64,000 bases of DNA from assembly GCA_021413885.1 (NCBI GenBank), contig JAIOPM010000025.1:1-64000 (forward strand), read 5' to 3'. The position numbers and the translations under genes were made by a program. Source of the DNA: Planctomycetota bacterium. GTDB lineage: Bacteria > Planctomycetota > UBA1135 > GCA-002686595. Under the pieces are notes generated by a model. It saw only the letters and a list, made by a program, of their open reading frames with translations. It was not told the DNA's origin and searched no databases. Numbering within the stretch: the stretch's first letter is position 1; the number at the start of each line of letters is the position of its first letter. Shown here piece after piece: positions 10,111-19,531 of the stretch.

Positions 10111-12642
10111 GTGAACACTGCCAGCGTTCAAGCGGAGAAGAAGATCACCCCGATGGCGAGTTCGAAGACCGGACCGGAAGCGATGGCTCAGCTCGAAGCC
10201 ATGGATCCGCCCGTCGACCTCATCGATCCGCAACTGACGCCGAACGCGCTCAAAGTGCTCGAGCGCCGCTACCTGAAGAAGGACAACGAGCACGGCGGTC
10301 TGATCGAGACGCCGCGTCAACTCTTCTGGCGCGTCGCGGCGCACATCGCGAAGGGTGAACTGCTCTTCGGCGGCGGCACCGCGGAGAAAGCGGTCGCGGT
10401 CGCGCGCGAGTTCTACGACTTGATGGCGCGTCGCTTCTTCATGCCGAACAGCCCGACGCTGATGAACGCGGGCCGCGAGATGGGGATGCTCTCGGCGTGC
10501 TTCGTGTTGCCGGTCGAGGACTCGATCGAAGGCATCTTCGATTCGATCAAGGCGACCGCGCTGATCCAGAAGGCCGGCGGAGGCACGGGCTTCAGCTTCT
10601 CGCGCCTGCGTCCGCAGGGCGACATCGTGAAGAGCTCCGGCGGCACGACCGAAGGACCGCTCTCCTTCATCCAGGTCTTCTCGAAGGCCACCGACGCGAT
10701 CCAACAGGGCGCGTTCCGCCGCGGAGCCAACATGGGCATCCTGCGGATCGATCACCCGGACATCATGTCCTTCATCACGTTCAAGGACGACCTGAGCCGT
10801 CTGCAGAACTACAACATCTCGGTCTCGGTCACCGATCGCTTCTTGAACGAGCTGCGCGCGGATCCGCTGACCATCCACCAGGTGATGAACCCGCGCACCA
10901 AAGTCTGGCGCAACCTCGCGAAGCGCGACGCGACCGGCACCGAGACCGGCGAATTCTGGCGCGTCGGCGAGCTCTGGGACCTGATCGTCGAACACGCGTG
11001 GCGCACCGGCGAACCGGGCGTCGTGTTCATCGACCGCATCAACGAGAAGAACCCGATCAAGAACGTCGGTCTGATCGAGGCGACCAATCCGTGCGGCGAG
11101 CAACCGCTCCACCCGTACGACTCGTGCAACCTGGGCTCGATCAACTTGGGACTCTTGGTCAAGGGCGAGGGCAAGGCCGCGCGCTTCGACTGGGACGAGT
11201 ACAAGCAGATCATCCACACGACGACGCGCTTCCTCGACAACGTGATCGAGGTCAACAAGTACCCTCTCCCCGAGATCGACGCGATGTCGAAGACGACGCG
11301 GCGCATCGGTCTCGGCGTGATGGGCTTCGCCGACGCGATGTACAAGCTCGGCATCGCCTACAACACCGAAGAGGGCTGCGAGTTCGGCGAGCGCATCATG
11401 CAGGTGCTCAACGACGAATCGCACCTCGCGAGCGAGTTCCTCGCCGAAGAACGCGGCGTCTTCCCGGCGTGGGAAGGCTCCGATTGGCAGAAGCTCGGCC
11501 GTCGCCTGCGCAACAGCTACACGACGACCGTCGCGCCGACCGGCACGATCTCGATCATCGCCGACTGCTCGGGCGGCATCGAGCCGATGTTCAGCCTCGC
11601 CTTCATCCGTCAAGTGATGAAGGACACCAAGGGTCGTCCGACGATCATGCGCGAGGTCAACTACGTCTTCGAGAACCTCGCGAAGGAACGCGGCTTCTAC
11701 TCCGACGAGATGATCGATCGGATCATCGAAGAGGGCTCGATCGCGAACCGCGTCGAGATCCCCGACGACATCAAGAAGGTCTTCGTCACCGCGCACGACA
11801 TCACGCCGTACTGGCACATGCGCATGCAGGGCGCGTTCCAGCGTCACTGCGACTCGTCGATCTCGAAGACGATCAACTTCCCGCACGACGCGGTCGCGGC
11901 GGACGTGCGCAAGATCTACGACCTCGCGGTCGAGCTCGACGTCAAGGGCGTCACCGTCTACCGCGACGGCTGCCGCGACGTGCAACCGATGGCGCTCAAG
12001 AAGTCGGGCGACGGCCACGCGAAGGAACCGGTCGCGGTCGCGCAACTGGTGACGACGGAAGAACCGCTGATGAGCCTTCCGCTCGAGCCTCGCTCGGAGC
12101 TGCATCCGATCAAGCTGCCGGAGATCATGCCGAGCTTGCGCATCCGTCAGATGACGCCGTTCGGCAACATGCACGTGAAGGTGTCGGTCGATCCGCAGCA
12201 GAACCGCGAACGCGAAGTGTTCGCGCAACTCGGCAAGGGCGGCGACGTCGCGAACTCCGACCTCGAAGCGATCTGTCGCGTGCTCTCGCTCTGGCTGCGC
12301 TGCGACGGCACGCTCGAGCTCGCGCTGAAGCAACTCGAAGGCATCGGCAGCTCGCTCTCGGTGCCGACCAAGGACGGGCGGATCATGTCGCTCGCCGACG
12401 GTCTCGCGAAGGCGTTGCAACGTTACCTCGACGCGAAGGCGCGCTTCGGTCTGCGCGCGTTGCTGCTCGGCACCGCGAACCTCGAGCACGGGACTCCGGT
12501 CGCCGATGCCGAACCTCTTCGCGTGTCGAAGGGCCGCAACAACCTCTCGGGCTTCAAGATCAAGTGCCCGGCCTGCCAAGGCGAACTCGCCTTCCAGGAA
12601 GGCTGCGTGAAGTGTCACGGCTGCGGCTTCAGCCAGTGCTGA
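10111..12642 (+). CDS. nrdJ: Vitamin B12-dependent (class II) ribonucleotide reductase
   Basis: Reduces ribonucleotides to deoxyribonucleotides with adenosylcobalamin as radical source, independently of oxygen. The visible family blocks are SPTLMNAG (114-121), SACFVLPVEDS with Cys130, AGGGTGFSFSRLRPQG, NPCGEQPL followed by CNLGSINL, and GVKGVTVYRDG near the end. The C-terminus carries a cysteine-rich zinc-ribbon-like tail, KCPACQGEL then CVKCHGCGFSQC, which in this family helps re-reduce the active site. GTG 10111 is preferred because AAGGA sits six bases before it; an ATG at 10075 preceded by GGAGAGG would add twelve residues and cannot be excluded. Length, 843 residues, is normal for the planctomycete and deltaproteobacterial type. 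No partner nrd gene is present. Confidence 0.95.
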   Translation: MNTASVQAEKKITPMASSKTGPEAMAQLEAMDPPVDLIDPQLTPNALKVLERRYLKKDNEHGGLIETPRQLFWRVAAHIAKGELLFGGGTAEKAVAVAREFYDLMARRFFMPNSPTLMNAGREMGMLSACFVLPVEDSIEGIFDSIKATALIQKAGGGTGFSFSRLRPQGDIVKSSGGTTEGPLSFIQVFSKATDAIQQGAFRRGANMGILRIDHPDIMSFITFKDDLSRLQNYNISVSVTDRFLNELRADPLTIHQVMNPRTKVWRNLAKRDATGTETGEFWRVGELWDLIVEHAWRTGEPGVVFIDRINEKNPIKNVGLIEATNPCGEQPLHPYDSCNLGSINLGLLVKGEGKAARFDWDEYKQIIHTTTRFLDNVIEVNKYPLPEIDAMSKTTRRIGLGVMGFADAMYKLGIAYNTEEGCEFGERIMQVLNDESHLASEFLAEERGVFPAWEGSDWQKLGRRLRNSYTTTVAPTGTISIIADCSGGIEPMFSLAFIRQVMKDTKGRPTIMREVNYVFENLAKERGFYSDEMIDRIIEEGSIANRVEIPDDIKKVFVTAHDITPYWHMRMQGAFQRHCDSSISKTINFPHDAVAADVRKIYDLAVELDVKGVTVYRDGCRDVQPMALKKSGDGHAKEPVAVAQLVTTEEPLMSLPLEPRSELHPIKLPEIMPSLRIRQMTPFGNMHVKVSVDPQQNREREVFAQLGKGGDVANSDLEAICRVLSLWLRCDGTLELALKQLEGIGSSLSVPTKDGRIMSLADGLAKALQRYLDAKARFGLRALLLGTANLEHGTPVADAEPLRVSKGRNNLSGFKIKCPACQGELAFQEGCVKCHGCGFSQC

Positions 12643-12668
12643 GCGCGCAACACGCGACGTGAACGAAC

Positions 12669-12703
12669 GCGGGCCGCCACCGAGTGACTCGGTGGCGGCC
12701 CGC
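12669..12703. terminator. Perfect 16-bp hairpin between convergent genes
   Basis: A stem of sixteen perfect base pairs (12669-12684 with 12688-12703) closes a three-base TGA loop. It is followed on the plus strand by GCTGTTT, a weak T tract, and on the minus strand by no T tract. It lies between the stop of nrdJ and the stop of the convergent gene at 12726, the expected place for a shared transcription terminator. Confidence 0.75.
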
Positions 12704-12725
12704 GCTGTTTCGCGAGCGACTAGCG

Positions 12726-13334
12726 TTACCCGCCCTTCTTGTCCGGCGTCTTCGGCGGCTCGACCTTCGGTTCCGCGGGCGGTTGCACCGGACGTCCGAA
12801 CGCGTCGACTTGCTCGACCGCGCCGGGGAACGGCAGCTTGCCGAGCTTGATGAACGTCAGCCGCGTCCCGTCGGGTTTCTCCAGCGCCAACGTGTCGTTC
12901 TGGATCGAGAACTTGAACCGCTTGCGCTCGCCCGGCGGTTGGAACTCGACGTCCTCGTAGTGGGTGAGGTTGGTGACGCCGATCATCGAGTACGTCTCCA
13001 TCCCGCCGGTTCCGTCGAGCGTGTAGCGATGGAACCCGGTCTGGAAGAAGAGCCCGAACGTGTCGGCCATGTCGGTCAGGCCGGTGCCGTGGATCTCGAG
13101 CGACATGTAGCCTTCGCGGAAGAGCGCATACCCGATCGTGTCGCCTTGGAAGAGCTCCAACGTCGGCGACTCGACGCGCAACAGTTGCCACGCGCCGTCG
13201 AGTTGCTTCGCCGCCGCGCTCGCCAGCGCCGAGTCGGACAGCGCGAACGGCTTCGGCGTCGGGTCCTGCTTCGCGGGGTCCTGGGGCGACCACGGCGTGA
13301 GCATCAGGGCGAGCAGCAACGATTCGAAGCGCAT
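12726..13334 (-). CDS. Secreted lipocalin-like hypothetical protein
   Basis: A 202-residue protein starting at ATG 13334, chosen because AAGGAA lies five bases upstream; a longer frame to 13382 lacks this. The N-terminus MRFESLLLALMLTPWSPQ looks like a short signal peptide. The middle, from LDGAWQLLRVE to TLALEKPDGTRLTFIKLG, has the alternating pattern of lipocalin-like beta barrels that begin with a G-x-W motif. The C-terminus is rich in Pro and Lys (KVEPPKTPDKKGG). No catalytic motif is visible and I do not recognise a named family with certainty. It is monocistronic and convergent with nrdJ. Confidence 0.7.
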   Translation of the reverse strand: MRFESLLLALMLTPWSPQDPAKQDPTPKPFALSDSALASAAAKQLDGAWQLLRVESPTLELFQGDTIGYALFREGYMSLEIHGTGLTDMADTFGLFFQTGFHRYTLDGTGGMETYSMIGVTNLTHYEDVEFQPPGERKRFKFSIQNDTLALEKPDGTRLTFIKLGKLPFPGAVEQVDAFGRPVQPPAEPKVEPPKTPDKKGG

Positions 13335-13540
13335 GGCGGTTCCTTCCAGTCGGACGGGGAAAGGACTAGATCCGATCGGCATCCTAGCTCCGTACCCCGA
13401 GTTCCCTCAGGCTGCGGATCCCAACCCGCGCCGACCTTCACCGAGCGAGCGCGGGCCGCACGGCGGTAAGCTCCCCGTTCGACCGCGAACGCCGCCAACC
13501 TGCTTCGATCGGTCCCCGTAGCCTGGCCCCGTCCGTCCGC

Positions 13541-15979
13541 ATGAACGTTCCTTCGCCTCGCGGCCTCGTGTCGCTGCTCGTGCACTTCGCCCGTTTCGTC
13601 GCGGCCGCGGCGTTGTTCGTCGCTCCGGTTCGCGCGCAGGGCGAAGCTCATGCCGAGCTCTTCGCGCGCCGCGACGGCAACGACGTGCGCGCGGCGATCC
13701 GGATCGCGATCACGCCGGGCTGGCACCTCTATCACGACGAGCTTGGGCCCCCCGACGCGATCGGCAAGGCGACGAAGACGAGCTTCGAGGGCGCAGGCTT
13801 CATATGGAGCAAGACGCGCTTCCCCGAACCGATCCGTCTCGAGCAACCGGGCCTCGGCGAGAAGGGCGGCGACACGTGGATCTGGGGGCATGAAGGCACG
13901 ATCGTGCTCTTCGCGCGCGCGAGCGCGACCGGCGATGCGAAGCTCGAGGAGCTCGAGTTCACGCTGAACGGCCTGACGTGCGAGGACGAAGGCTCGTGCG
14001 TGCCGTACCGCGAGACGATCGGCGTCGCGGGCAAGGGCGATGACGCGCTGTTCGCGGCGTTCCCGAGCGACTTGGTCGCGCAAGCGGTACCCGACGTGAA
14101 CGTGGCCCCGAGCGCGACGACGCAAGCGCCGAGTTCCTCGCCGTTCGGCGGGAAGGATCGCGGACTTCCGAAGCTCGGTCGCAACGCGAACGGCCTGCAC
14201 GCGAGCGCGAAGCTCTTCGTCCGCAAGAGCGACTCCGACGTCGAGACGGCGATCGAGATCACGATCGAGCCGGGCTTCCACCTCTATCACGACGAGCTCG
14301 GCCAACCCGACTCGGTCGGCAAGCCGACGATCGTCGAGTACGCAGGCGCGGGCTTCGAGTGGAGCGCGGTGCGCTTCCCGACGCCGAAGCGTCTCGAACA
14401 ACCCGGTGTCGGCGACGACGGTCGCGACACGTGGATCTGGGGCCACGAAGGCAAGATCGTGTTGTGGACGCGCGGGCGCGCGAGCTCTTCGGCCGTGCTC
14501 GAGAACGTCGCGGTCGCGATCCGTGGGCTGACGTGCGAGGACAACGGCTCGTGCGTGGAGTACGCGCAGTCGCTCGTGTCGTCGGGCGCCGGCGCCGACG
14601 AGCTCTTCGCGCGGTTCCCGAACGATCTCGTCGTGCCCGAAGGCGGCGCGCGTCCGCGCGAGTTGCCGACGCAGGCGAGCACGAGCCCCGGCGACGACGT
14701 CGATTGGGACGCGGTGACGTTTCGCGACTACACGCCGGCCGCCGAGAACACCAAGAGCCTGCTCGTCTGGCTCTTCTTCGCGTTCATCGCCGGCATGTTG
14801 CTCAACGTGATGCCGTGCGTGTTGCCGGTGGTATCGATCAAGGTGCTCTCGTTCGTGCAGCAAGCCGGCGAGAACCGGTCGCGGATCCTCGCGCTCGGCC
14901 TGTCGTTCTCGGCGGGCATTCTCGTCGTCTTCTTCGCGCTCGCTTCGCTCGCCGCGTTCGCCGGCAAGGGCTGGGGCGAGCAGTTCCAGAACGAGACCTT
15001 CAAGGTCGTGATGATCGCGATCGTCTTCGCGTTCGCGCTTTCGCTGTTCGACGTGTTCGAACTCGGCGTGCCGTCGAAGGTCGGCGAACTCGCGGCGGTG
15101 AAGCGCGAAGGCCTCACCGACGCGTTCTTCAAGGGCATCATGGCGACGTTGCTCGCGACGCCGTGCAGCGGTCCGTTCCTCGGCAGCACGCTCGCGTGGG
15201 CTCTCGCGCAGAAACCGCCGGTGATCTTCGCGGTGTTCGCGTCGGTCGGTCTCGGAATGGCGGCACCTTATGCGGTGTTGACGTCGAATCCGGCGCTCTT
15301 GCGCTTCGTGCCGAGGCCCGGCGCTTGGATGAAGACGTTCAAGCACCTGATGGGCTTCCTGCTGATGGGCACGGTGATCTTCCTGTTGATCAGCGTGCGC
15401 CAGGATCTCCTGTTGCTCACCGCGACGTTGCTGGTCTTCGTCGCACTCGGTTGCTGGTGGTGGGGGAACTTCGCGACGTTCGATCAGACGCCGGCGAAGA
15501 AGCTCGCGACCCTCGGCTTCGCCGCCGCGATCGTCGCGGGCGGCGCGTGGTTCTCGTTCGGCACGATGCGGGCGTGGTTCTCGCCGGTCGAGACCGATTG
15601 GGAGACCTTCGATCCGCGCGCGCTCGAGCGCTACCACGACGAAGGCCGCAACGTGTTCGTCGACTTCACGGCGAACTGGTGCTTGACCTGCAAGTCGAAC
15701 GAGAAGTTCGTCTACAAGTCGCCGGAGATCCAAGCGCTGTTCGCCAAGAAGGGCTTCGCGGTGATCAAGGCGGACGAGACCGGCGACAGCCCGCGCACCG
15801 CCGCGATCAAGCGCTTGCGCGAGCAACTCGGCGCACGCTCGATCCCGTTCATGGCGATCTTCCCCGGCGATGACTGGCTCCATCCGCGCACGCTGAAGGA
15901 CGTCGTCACACGCGGCGAGGTGCGCGCGCTGATCGACGCGTGTCCGACTCCCTCGAGTTCGGAAAAGAATTCGCGCTGA
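13541..15979 (+). CDS. DsbD-like thiol:disulfide interchange protein with two N-terminal domains
   Basis: An 812-residue relative of DsbD, which carries electrons from cytoplasmic thioredoxin to the periplasm for protein thiol reduction or cytochrome maturation. After a signal peptide (cleavage likely near VRAQG) there are two copies of a DsbD N-terminal-like domain, each with GWHLYHDELG or GFHLYHDELG and ending in LTCEDxGSCVxY with a cysteine pair. The membrane domain has about eight helices and the two expected cysteines, Cys426 (MPCVLP) and Cys542 (TPCSGP). The C-terminal thioredoxin-like domain carries Cys714-Leu-Thr-Cys717. Ordinary DsbD has one N-terminal domain, so the duplication is unusual. 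It stands alone between divergent and downstream genes. Confidence 0.9.
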   Translation: MNVPSPRGLVSLLVHFARFVAAAALFVAPVRAQGEAHAELFARRDGNDVRAAIRIAITPGWHLYHDELGPPDAIGKATKTSFEGAGFIWSKTRFPEPIRLEQPGLGEKGGDTWIWGHEGTIVLFARASATGDAKLEELEFTLNGLTCEDEGSCVPYRETIGVAGKGDDALFAAFPSDLVAQAVPDVNVAPSATTQAPSSSPFGGKDRGLPKLGRNANGLHASAKLFVRKSDSDVETAIEITIEPGFHLYHDELGQPDSVGKPTIVEYAGAGFEWSAVRFPTPKRLEQPGVGDDGRDTWIWGHEGKIVLWTRGRASSSAVLENVAVAIRGLTCEDNGSCVEYAQSLVSSGAGADELFARFPNDLVVPEGGARPRELPTQASTSPGDDVDWDAVTFRDYTPAAENTKSLLVWLFFAFIAGMLLNVMPCVLPVVSIKVLSFVQQAGENRSRILALGLSFSAGILVVFFALASLAAFAGKGWGEQFQNETFKVVMIAIVFAFALSLFDVFELGVPSKVGELAAVKREGLTDAFFKGIMATLLATPCSGPFLGSTLAWALAQKPPVIFAVFASVGLGMAAPYAVLTSNPALLRFVPRPGAWMKTFKHLMGFLLMGTVIFLLISVRQDLLLLTATLLVFVALGCWWWGNFATFDQTPAKKLATLGFAAAIVAGGAWFSFGTMRAWFSPVETDWETFDPRALERYHDEGRNVFVDFTANWCLTCKSNEKFVYKSPEIQALFAKKGFAVIKADETGDSPRTAAIKRLREQLGARSIPFMAIFPGDDWLHPRTLKDVVTRGEVRALIDACPTPSSSEKNSR

Positions 15980-16062
15980 GCCTTCCAGTCGTTCGTCGCT
16001 CGCCACCGAAGAGGAGACGCTTGGTCCGGATGTAGGCCCAGCTTTCCCACGGAGCGAGAGAT

Positions 16063-16911
16063 TTGAGCAAGGCGCTGCCCGTCATCCTGAACGAGATCAA
16101 GAGCCTCGAACCCCTGCCGCAAGTCGCGCTGCAGGTGATGGCGCTCTCCGAGCGCGAGGACGTCACGCCGCGCGAGCTGATCGTGATCATCCAGACCGAC
16201 GGCGGTCTGACGGCGAAGGTCCTCAAGCTCTCGAACTCCGCGTACTACGGCTTCGCGCGCGAGATCGCGTCGCTCGAGGAAGCGGGGACGATGCTCGGCA
16301 CGCGCGCGCTCTTCAACCTCGTGTTGACGTCGTGCACCGGCCGCTACTTCCGCAACTACGGCGGCTGCAGCAAGGAGACGATGGCGCGCGTGTGGGAGTC
16401 GTCGGTGTTGACGGCGATCACGGCGAGCATGCTCGCGCGTCTGCACGGCGGCGTCGATCGTCACCGCGCGTACACCGCGGGTCTGCTGCTCAACATCGGC
16501 CGCATCGTGCTCGAACGCTTCGTCATCCCGTTCCGCGGTGCGATCGACACCGAGGTTCGCCTCGGCGTGGACGCGGTCGAAGTCGAACGTCGTCTGTTCG
16601 GTCTCAACCACGCGGAGATCGGCGCGCAGCTCGCCGAGCGCTGGGGCTTCCCCGCCGCGTTGACCGACACGATCCGCTACCACCATTCGCCGGAGTACGC
16701 GCGCATCGATCCGTTGATGACGAGCTTCTGCCACCTCGCCGAGACGATCACGTCGGCGCTCGAGCTCGACGACGGCCCCGACGAGATCACGCTCGACCTG
16801 AGCGACGAAACGCTTGCCGCCGCCGGTCTCGATCGTCGCGGCCTCGCCGCGATCGAACAGACGCTGATGGGCGAGCTGCGCAAAGCGCGCGACATGGTCG
16901 ACGCCGGCTGA
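16063..16911 (+). CDS. HDOD domain signalling protein
   Basis: A 282-residue protein made almost entirely of an HDOD domain, a relative of HD hydrolases that usually lacks the full metal-binding set and acts as a regulatory scaffold. Typical blocks are LPQVALQVMALS, IIQTDGGLTAKVLKLSNSAYYGF, a central helix with HRAYTAGLLLNIGRIVLERF, and YHHSPEY. No kinase, receiver or GGDEF domain is attached. The TTG at 16063 is the start, preceded by GGAGCGAGAG. HDOD proteins are often tied to motility, chemotaxis or stress signalling; the window offers no direct link other than the nearby flagellar genes. It converges on feoB with 15 bases between stops. Confidence 0.88.
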   Translation: MSKALPVILNEIKSLEPLPQVALQVMALSEREDVTPRELIVIIQTDGGLTAKVLKLSNSAYYGFAREIASLEEAGTMLGTRALFNLVLTSCTGRYFRNYGGCSKETMARVWESSVLTAITASMLARLHGGVDRHRAYTAGLLLNIGRIVLERFVIPFRGAIDTEVRLGVDAVEVERRLFGLNHAEIGAQLAERWGFPAALTDTIRYHHSPEYARIDPLMTSFCHLAETITSALELDDGPDEITLDLSDETLAAAGLDRRGLAAIEQTLMGELRKARDMVDAG

Positions 16912-16928
16912 GCCGCCGGCTCGGCGTC
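16900..16928. terminator. Bulged hairpin across the convergent stops of the HDOD gene and feoB
   Basis: GACGCC (16900-16905) pairs with GGCGTC (16923-16928) and GAGC (16910-16913) pairs with GCTC (16919-16922), leaving a four-base bulge and a five-base loop. The hairpin spans both stop codons. There is no T tract, so a terminator role is only suggested by position. Confidence 0.35.
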
Positions 16929-19152
16929 ACGTCGCGCCGAGCAACTTGCCGCCCTGGTAGACGGCGAAGCTCGCCGCGTACGCGAGCACGCCCATGTAGA
17001 CGAAGAGGAAGAGCGGCCAGCGCCACGTCTGCGTCTCGCGCTTCACCGCGGCGAGCGTCGACATGCACTGGCAAGCGAGCGCGAAGAAGACCATCACCGA
17101 GAGGCCGACGAGCGGCGTGTAGACCGGCGTGCCGTCGGGCCGCTTCTCCGAGCGCATGCGATCGCGCAACGCCGTCGATTCCTCGTCCGCGTCCGACCCG
17201 ACCGCGTAGACCGCGCCCATCGTCCCGATGAAGACCTCGCGGGCGACGAACGCGCCCATCACGCCGATGCCGAGCTTCCAGTCGAAGCCGAGCGGCGCGA
17301 GCACGGGCTCGATCGTGCGTCCGACCTTGGCGGCGAAGCTGCCGTCGAGGCGCGCCGATTCCTCGCGGTGGTCGATGTCGGCGAGGCGCTCGACGCGCGC
17401 GGACTCGTCGACGACCGTCGCGACGACGGCGCTGCGCTCGTCGGCGAACGGCCGCGCGTCGGCGTCGCTCCAGGGGAAGCGCAGGAAGAACCACATCACG
17501 ACCGAGCACACGACGATCACCTTGCCGGCCTCGGTCACGAACGTGCGGCTCTTCGTCCACATCATGCGCAGCACGCTCGGCCAGTGCGGCACGCGGTACG
17601 GCGGCATCTCGAGGATCAACGGCACGCGCTCGGCGCGCAGCAACGTGCGCCCGAGGATCGCCGCGGCGACCAACGCGACCACCGTGCTGAAGACGTACAT
17701 CGCGACCATCATCAGCCCGGCGACGGGCAGGAAGCCGAACACCTTGTCGTGCGTCGCGAACAGCGCCGCGATGATCAACGTGTACACCGGCAAGCGCGCC
17801 GAACACGTCATCAGCGGCACGACGAGCATCGTCAGCAAGCGATCGCGCTGTCGCTCCATCGTGCGCGTCGCGAGGATCGCCGGCACCGCGCACGCGAAGC
17901 CCGACAACATCGGCACGAATGCGCGCCCGTGCAGCCCGATCGACTTCATCAACCGATCCATCATGAAGGCGACGCGGGCCATGTACCCGGTGTCCTCCAT
18001 CAGGCCGATGAAGAAGAAGAGCATCAGGATCTGCGGCAGGAACACGAACACGACGCCGACCCCGCGCACGAATCCGCGCGCGACGAGATCGCCGAACCAG
18101 CCGTCGCCCAGCACCGCCATCGTGCCCGACTCGAGCGTCGCGAACAGTGCGTCGATCGCGTCCATCACCGGCGCGGCCCACGTGAAGAGCGACTGGAACA
18201 CGATGCCCATCACGAGCAGGAACAACGCGAACCCGACCAACGGGTGCAGCAAGACGCGATCTATGCGGTCGGTCACCGAGACCTTGCCGGTCGGCCGTTG
18301 CTTGATGAACAGCGGCGTGCGCGCATCGATCCAGCTGTAGCGGCCGCGGATGATCTCGCTCTCGATCTCGCGTCCGGCGGCGGCGGCGAAGCGGCGACGC
18401 GACGTCACGCTCGCGCGCAAGTCGCTCGGCGCGTCGGCCAGCTCGTCGCGCTCGTCGATCGAGAGCAACGACCACAGCGCCAACGCTCGCGCGCGAGCTT
18501 CCGAGCCGCGGTGCCACGTCTCGGGGACGAATTTCGTCACCGTGCGCACGTCGGCGTCGAGCACGCCGTCCTCGATGCGCCAACGCGCTCCCGGCCGACC
18601 GCGCGACGGATCGTCGAGCATCTTCGCGACGACGGTGCGCAGCTCGTCGAGCCCTTCGCCCGTGCGCCCCGACACGGCGACGACGGGGACGCCGAGCTCG
18701 CGCGCGAGCACCGCGCGATCGATCTCGAGCCCGTTCGACTCGAGCGCGTCGATCATGTTCAACGCGACGACCACCGGCGCGTCGGTCTCGATCAGTTGCA
18801 GCGCGAGGTAGAGGTTGCGCGGCAGCTGCGTCGCGTCGACGACCAACAACACGGCGTCGGGCGGTTCGAGCGGCGGCAATCCGCAGACCGCTTGGATCGC
18901 GATCTGCTCCTCGCGACTGCGGGCCGAAAGGCTGTACGTGCCGGGCACGTCGATGAGCTCGACCTTGCGGTTGCCGGCGAGCGTGAGCATGCCGACCTCG
19001 CGATCGACGGTGACGCCGGGATAGTTCCCGACTTTCGCGCGCGCGCCGGTCAGTCGGTTGAAGATCGTCGTCTTGCCGGTGTTCGGATTGCCCGCGATCG
19101 CGACACGCGCGAGGCGGACCGAAGCGACCACGGCTGCATCCCGCGGGGGCAC
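16927..19152 (-). CDS. feoB: Ferrous iron transporter FeoB
   Basis: Inner-membrane Fe(II) uptake protein of about 741 residues. The N-terminal G domain shows G1 GNPNTGKT (21-28), G2 region NYPGVTVDRE, G3 DVPGTYS (68-74) and G4 NMID (132-135). The C-terminal two thirds are polytopic with the Gate-type segments (MEDTGYMARVAFMMDRLMKSIGLHGRAFVPMLSGFACAVPAI is split here by residues known to line the pathway, including the Cys of GFACA). The start is GTG 19152, four bases after the feoA stop; GTG 19131 is an alternative. An open frame upstream to 19248 overlaps feoA and is rejected. Co-transcribed with feoA. Confidence 0.93.
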   Translation of the reverse strand: MPPRDAAVVASVRLARVAIAGNPNTGKTTIFNRLTGARAKVGNYPGVTVDREVGMLTLAGNRKVELIDVPGTYSLSARSREEQIAIQAVCGLPPLEPPDAVLLVVDATQLPRNLYLALQLIETDAPVVVALNMIDALESNGLEIDRAVLARELGVPVVAVSGRTGEGLDELRTVVAKMLDDPSRGRPGARWRIEDGVLDADVRTVTKFVPETWHRGSEARARALALWSLLSIDERDELADAPSDLRASVTSRRRFAAAAGREIESEIIRGRYSWIDARTPLFIKQRPTGKVSVTDRIDRVLLHPLVGFALFLLVMGIVFQSLFTWAAPVMDAIDALFATLESGTMAVLGDGWFGDLVARGFVRGVGVVFVFLPQILMLFFFIGLMEDTGYMARVAFMMDRLMKSIGLHGRAFVPMLSGFACAVPAILATRTMERQRDRLLTMLVVPLMTCSARLPVYTLIIAALFATHDKVFGFLPVAGLMMVAMYVFSTVVALVAAAILGRTLLRAERVPLILEMPPYRVPHWPSVLRMMWTKSRTFVTEAGKVIVVCSVVMWFFLRFPWSDADARPFADERSAVVATVVDESARVERLADIDHREESARLDGSFAAKVGRTIEPVLAPLGFDWKLGIGVMGAFVAREVFIGTMGAVYAVGSDADEESTALRDRMRSEKRPDGTPVYTPLVGLSVMVFFALACQCMSTLAAVKRETQTWRWPLFLFVYMGVLAYAASFAVYQGGKLLGAT

Positions 19153-19156
19153 GGCG

Positions 19157-19387
19157 TCAGAGCGGTTCGACCGCGAGCTCGCGCGCTTCGGCGTGGCGCA
19201 CCGACAACCGCGCGCCGCGGACCTCGAGCTCGAGCACGCCGCCGACATCGACGCGACGGATCATCCGCACCGCGGTGCCCGGCAAGAGACCCAGCTCCAT
19301 CAGGCGACACCGAAAAGCCCGCTCGCCGCCGATGCGCACGAGGCGCACCGCAGTGCCCGGATCGATGGTGTCGAGGCTGACGGCCAT
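19157..19387 (-). CDS. feoA: Ferrous iron transport accessory protein FeoA
   Basis: A 76-residue SH3-like FeoA, the small cytoplasmic partner that binds FeoB and is needed for full transport. The family pattern is visible: GTAVRLVRIGG, then CRLMELGLLPGTAVRMIRR and a beta strand GVLELEVRGARLSVR. It starts at ATG 19387 and is the first gene of the feoAB unit, with feoB four bases downstream. A 15-bp palindrome lies 20-34 bases upstream of the start and is the likely iron-regulator site. The gene is divergent from rpiA. Confidence 0.9.
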   Translation of the reverse strand: MAVSLDTIDPGTAVRLVRIGGERAFRCRLMELGLLPGTAVRMIRRVDVGGVLELEVRGARLSVRHAEARELAVEPL

Positions 19388-19406
19388 GGGGAGTACATCG
19401 GACAGT

Positions 19407-19421
19407 TGAGAGCAAATCTCA
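19407..19421. promoter_or_regulatory. 15-bp palindrome upstream of feoAB, candidate Fur-family operator
   Basis: TGAGAGCAAATCTCA has perfect 5-bp arms (TGAGA/TCTCA) around five bases. Its 15-bp length and arm ends resemble the 7-1-7 Fur core TGATAATNATTATCA at about nine of fourteen positions. It sits directly before feoA, where an iron-responsive repressor is expected. The fit is partial, so the identity of the regulator is inference. Confidence 0.45.
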
Positions 19422-19531
19422 TCCTAACCGCCGTGGAATGCGGTTACGAGCACTGCGCGTCGTGGCGCTCCACGCAGCTCGTTCCTAGCATCGCGCGGCC
19501 GGCGTCGACCGCCGGAAGAGGCGAGACTCGA

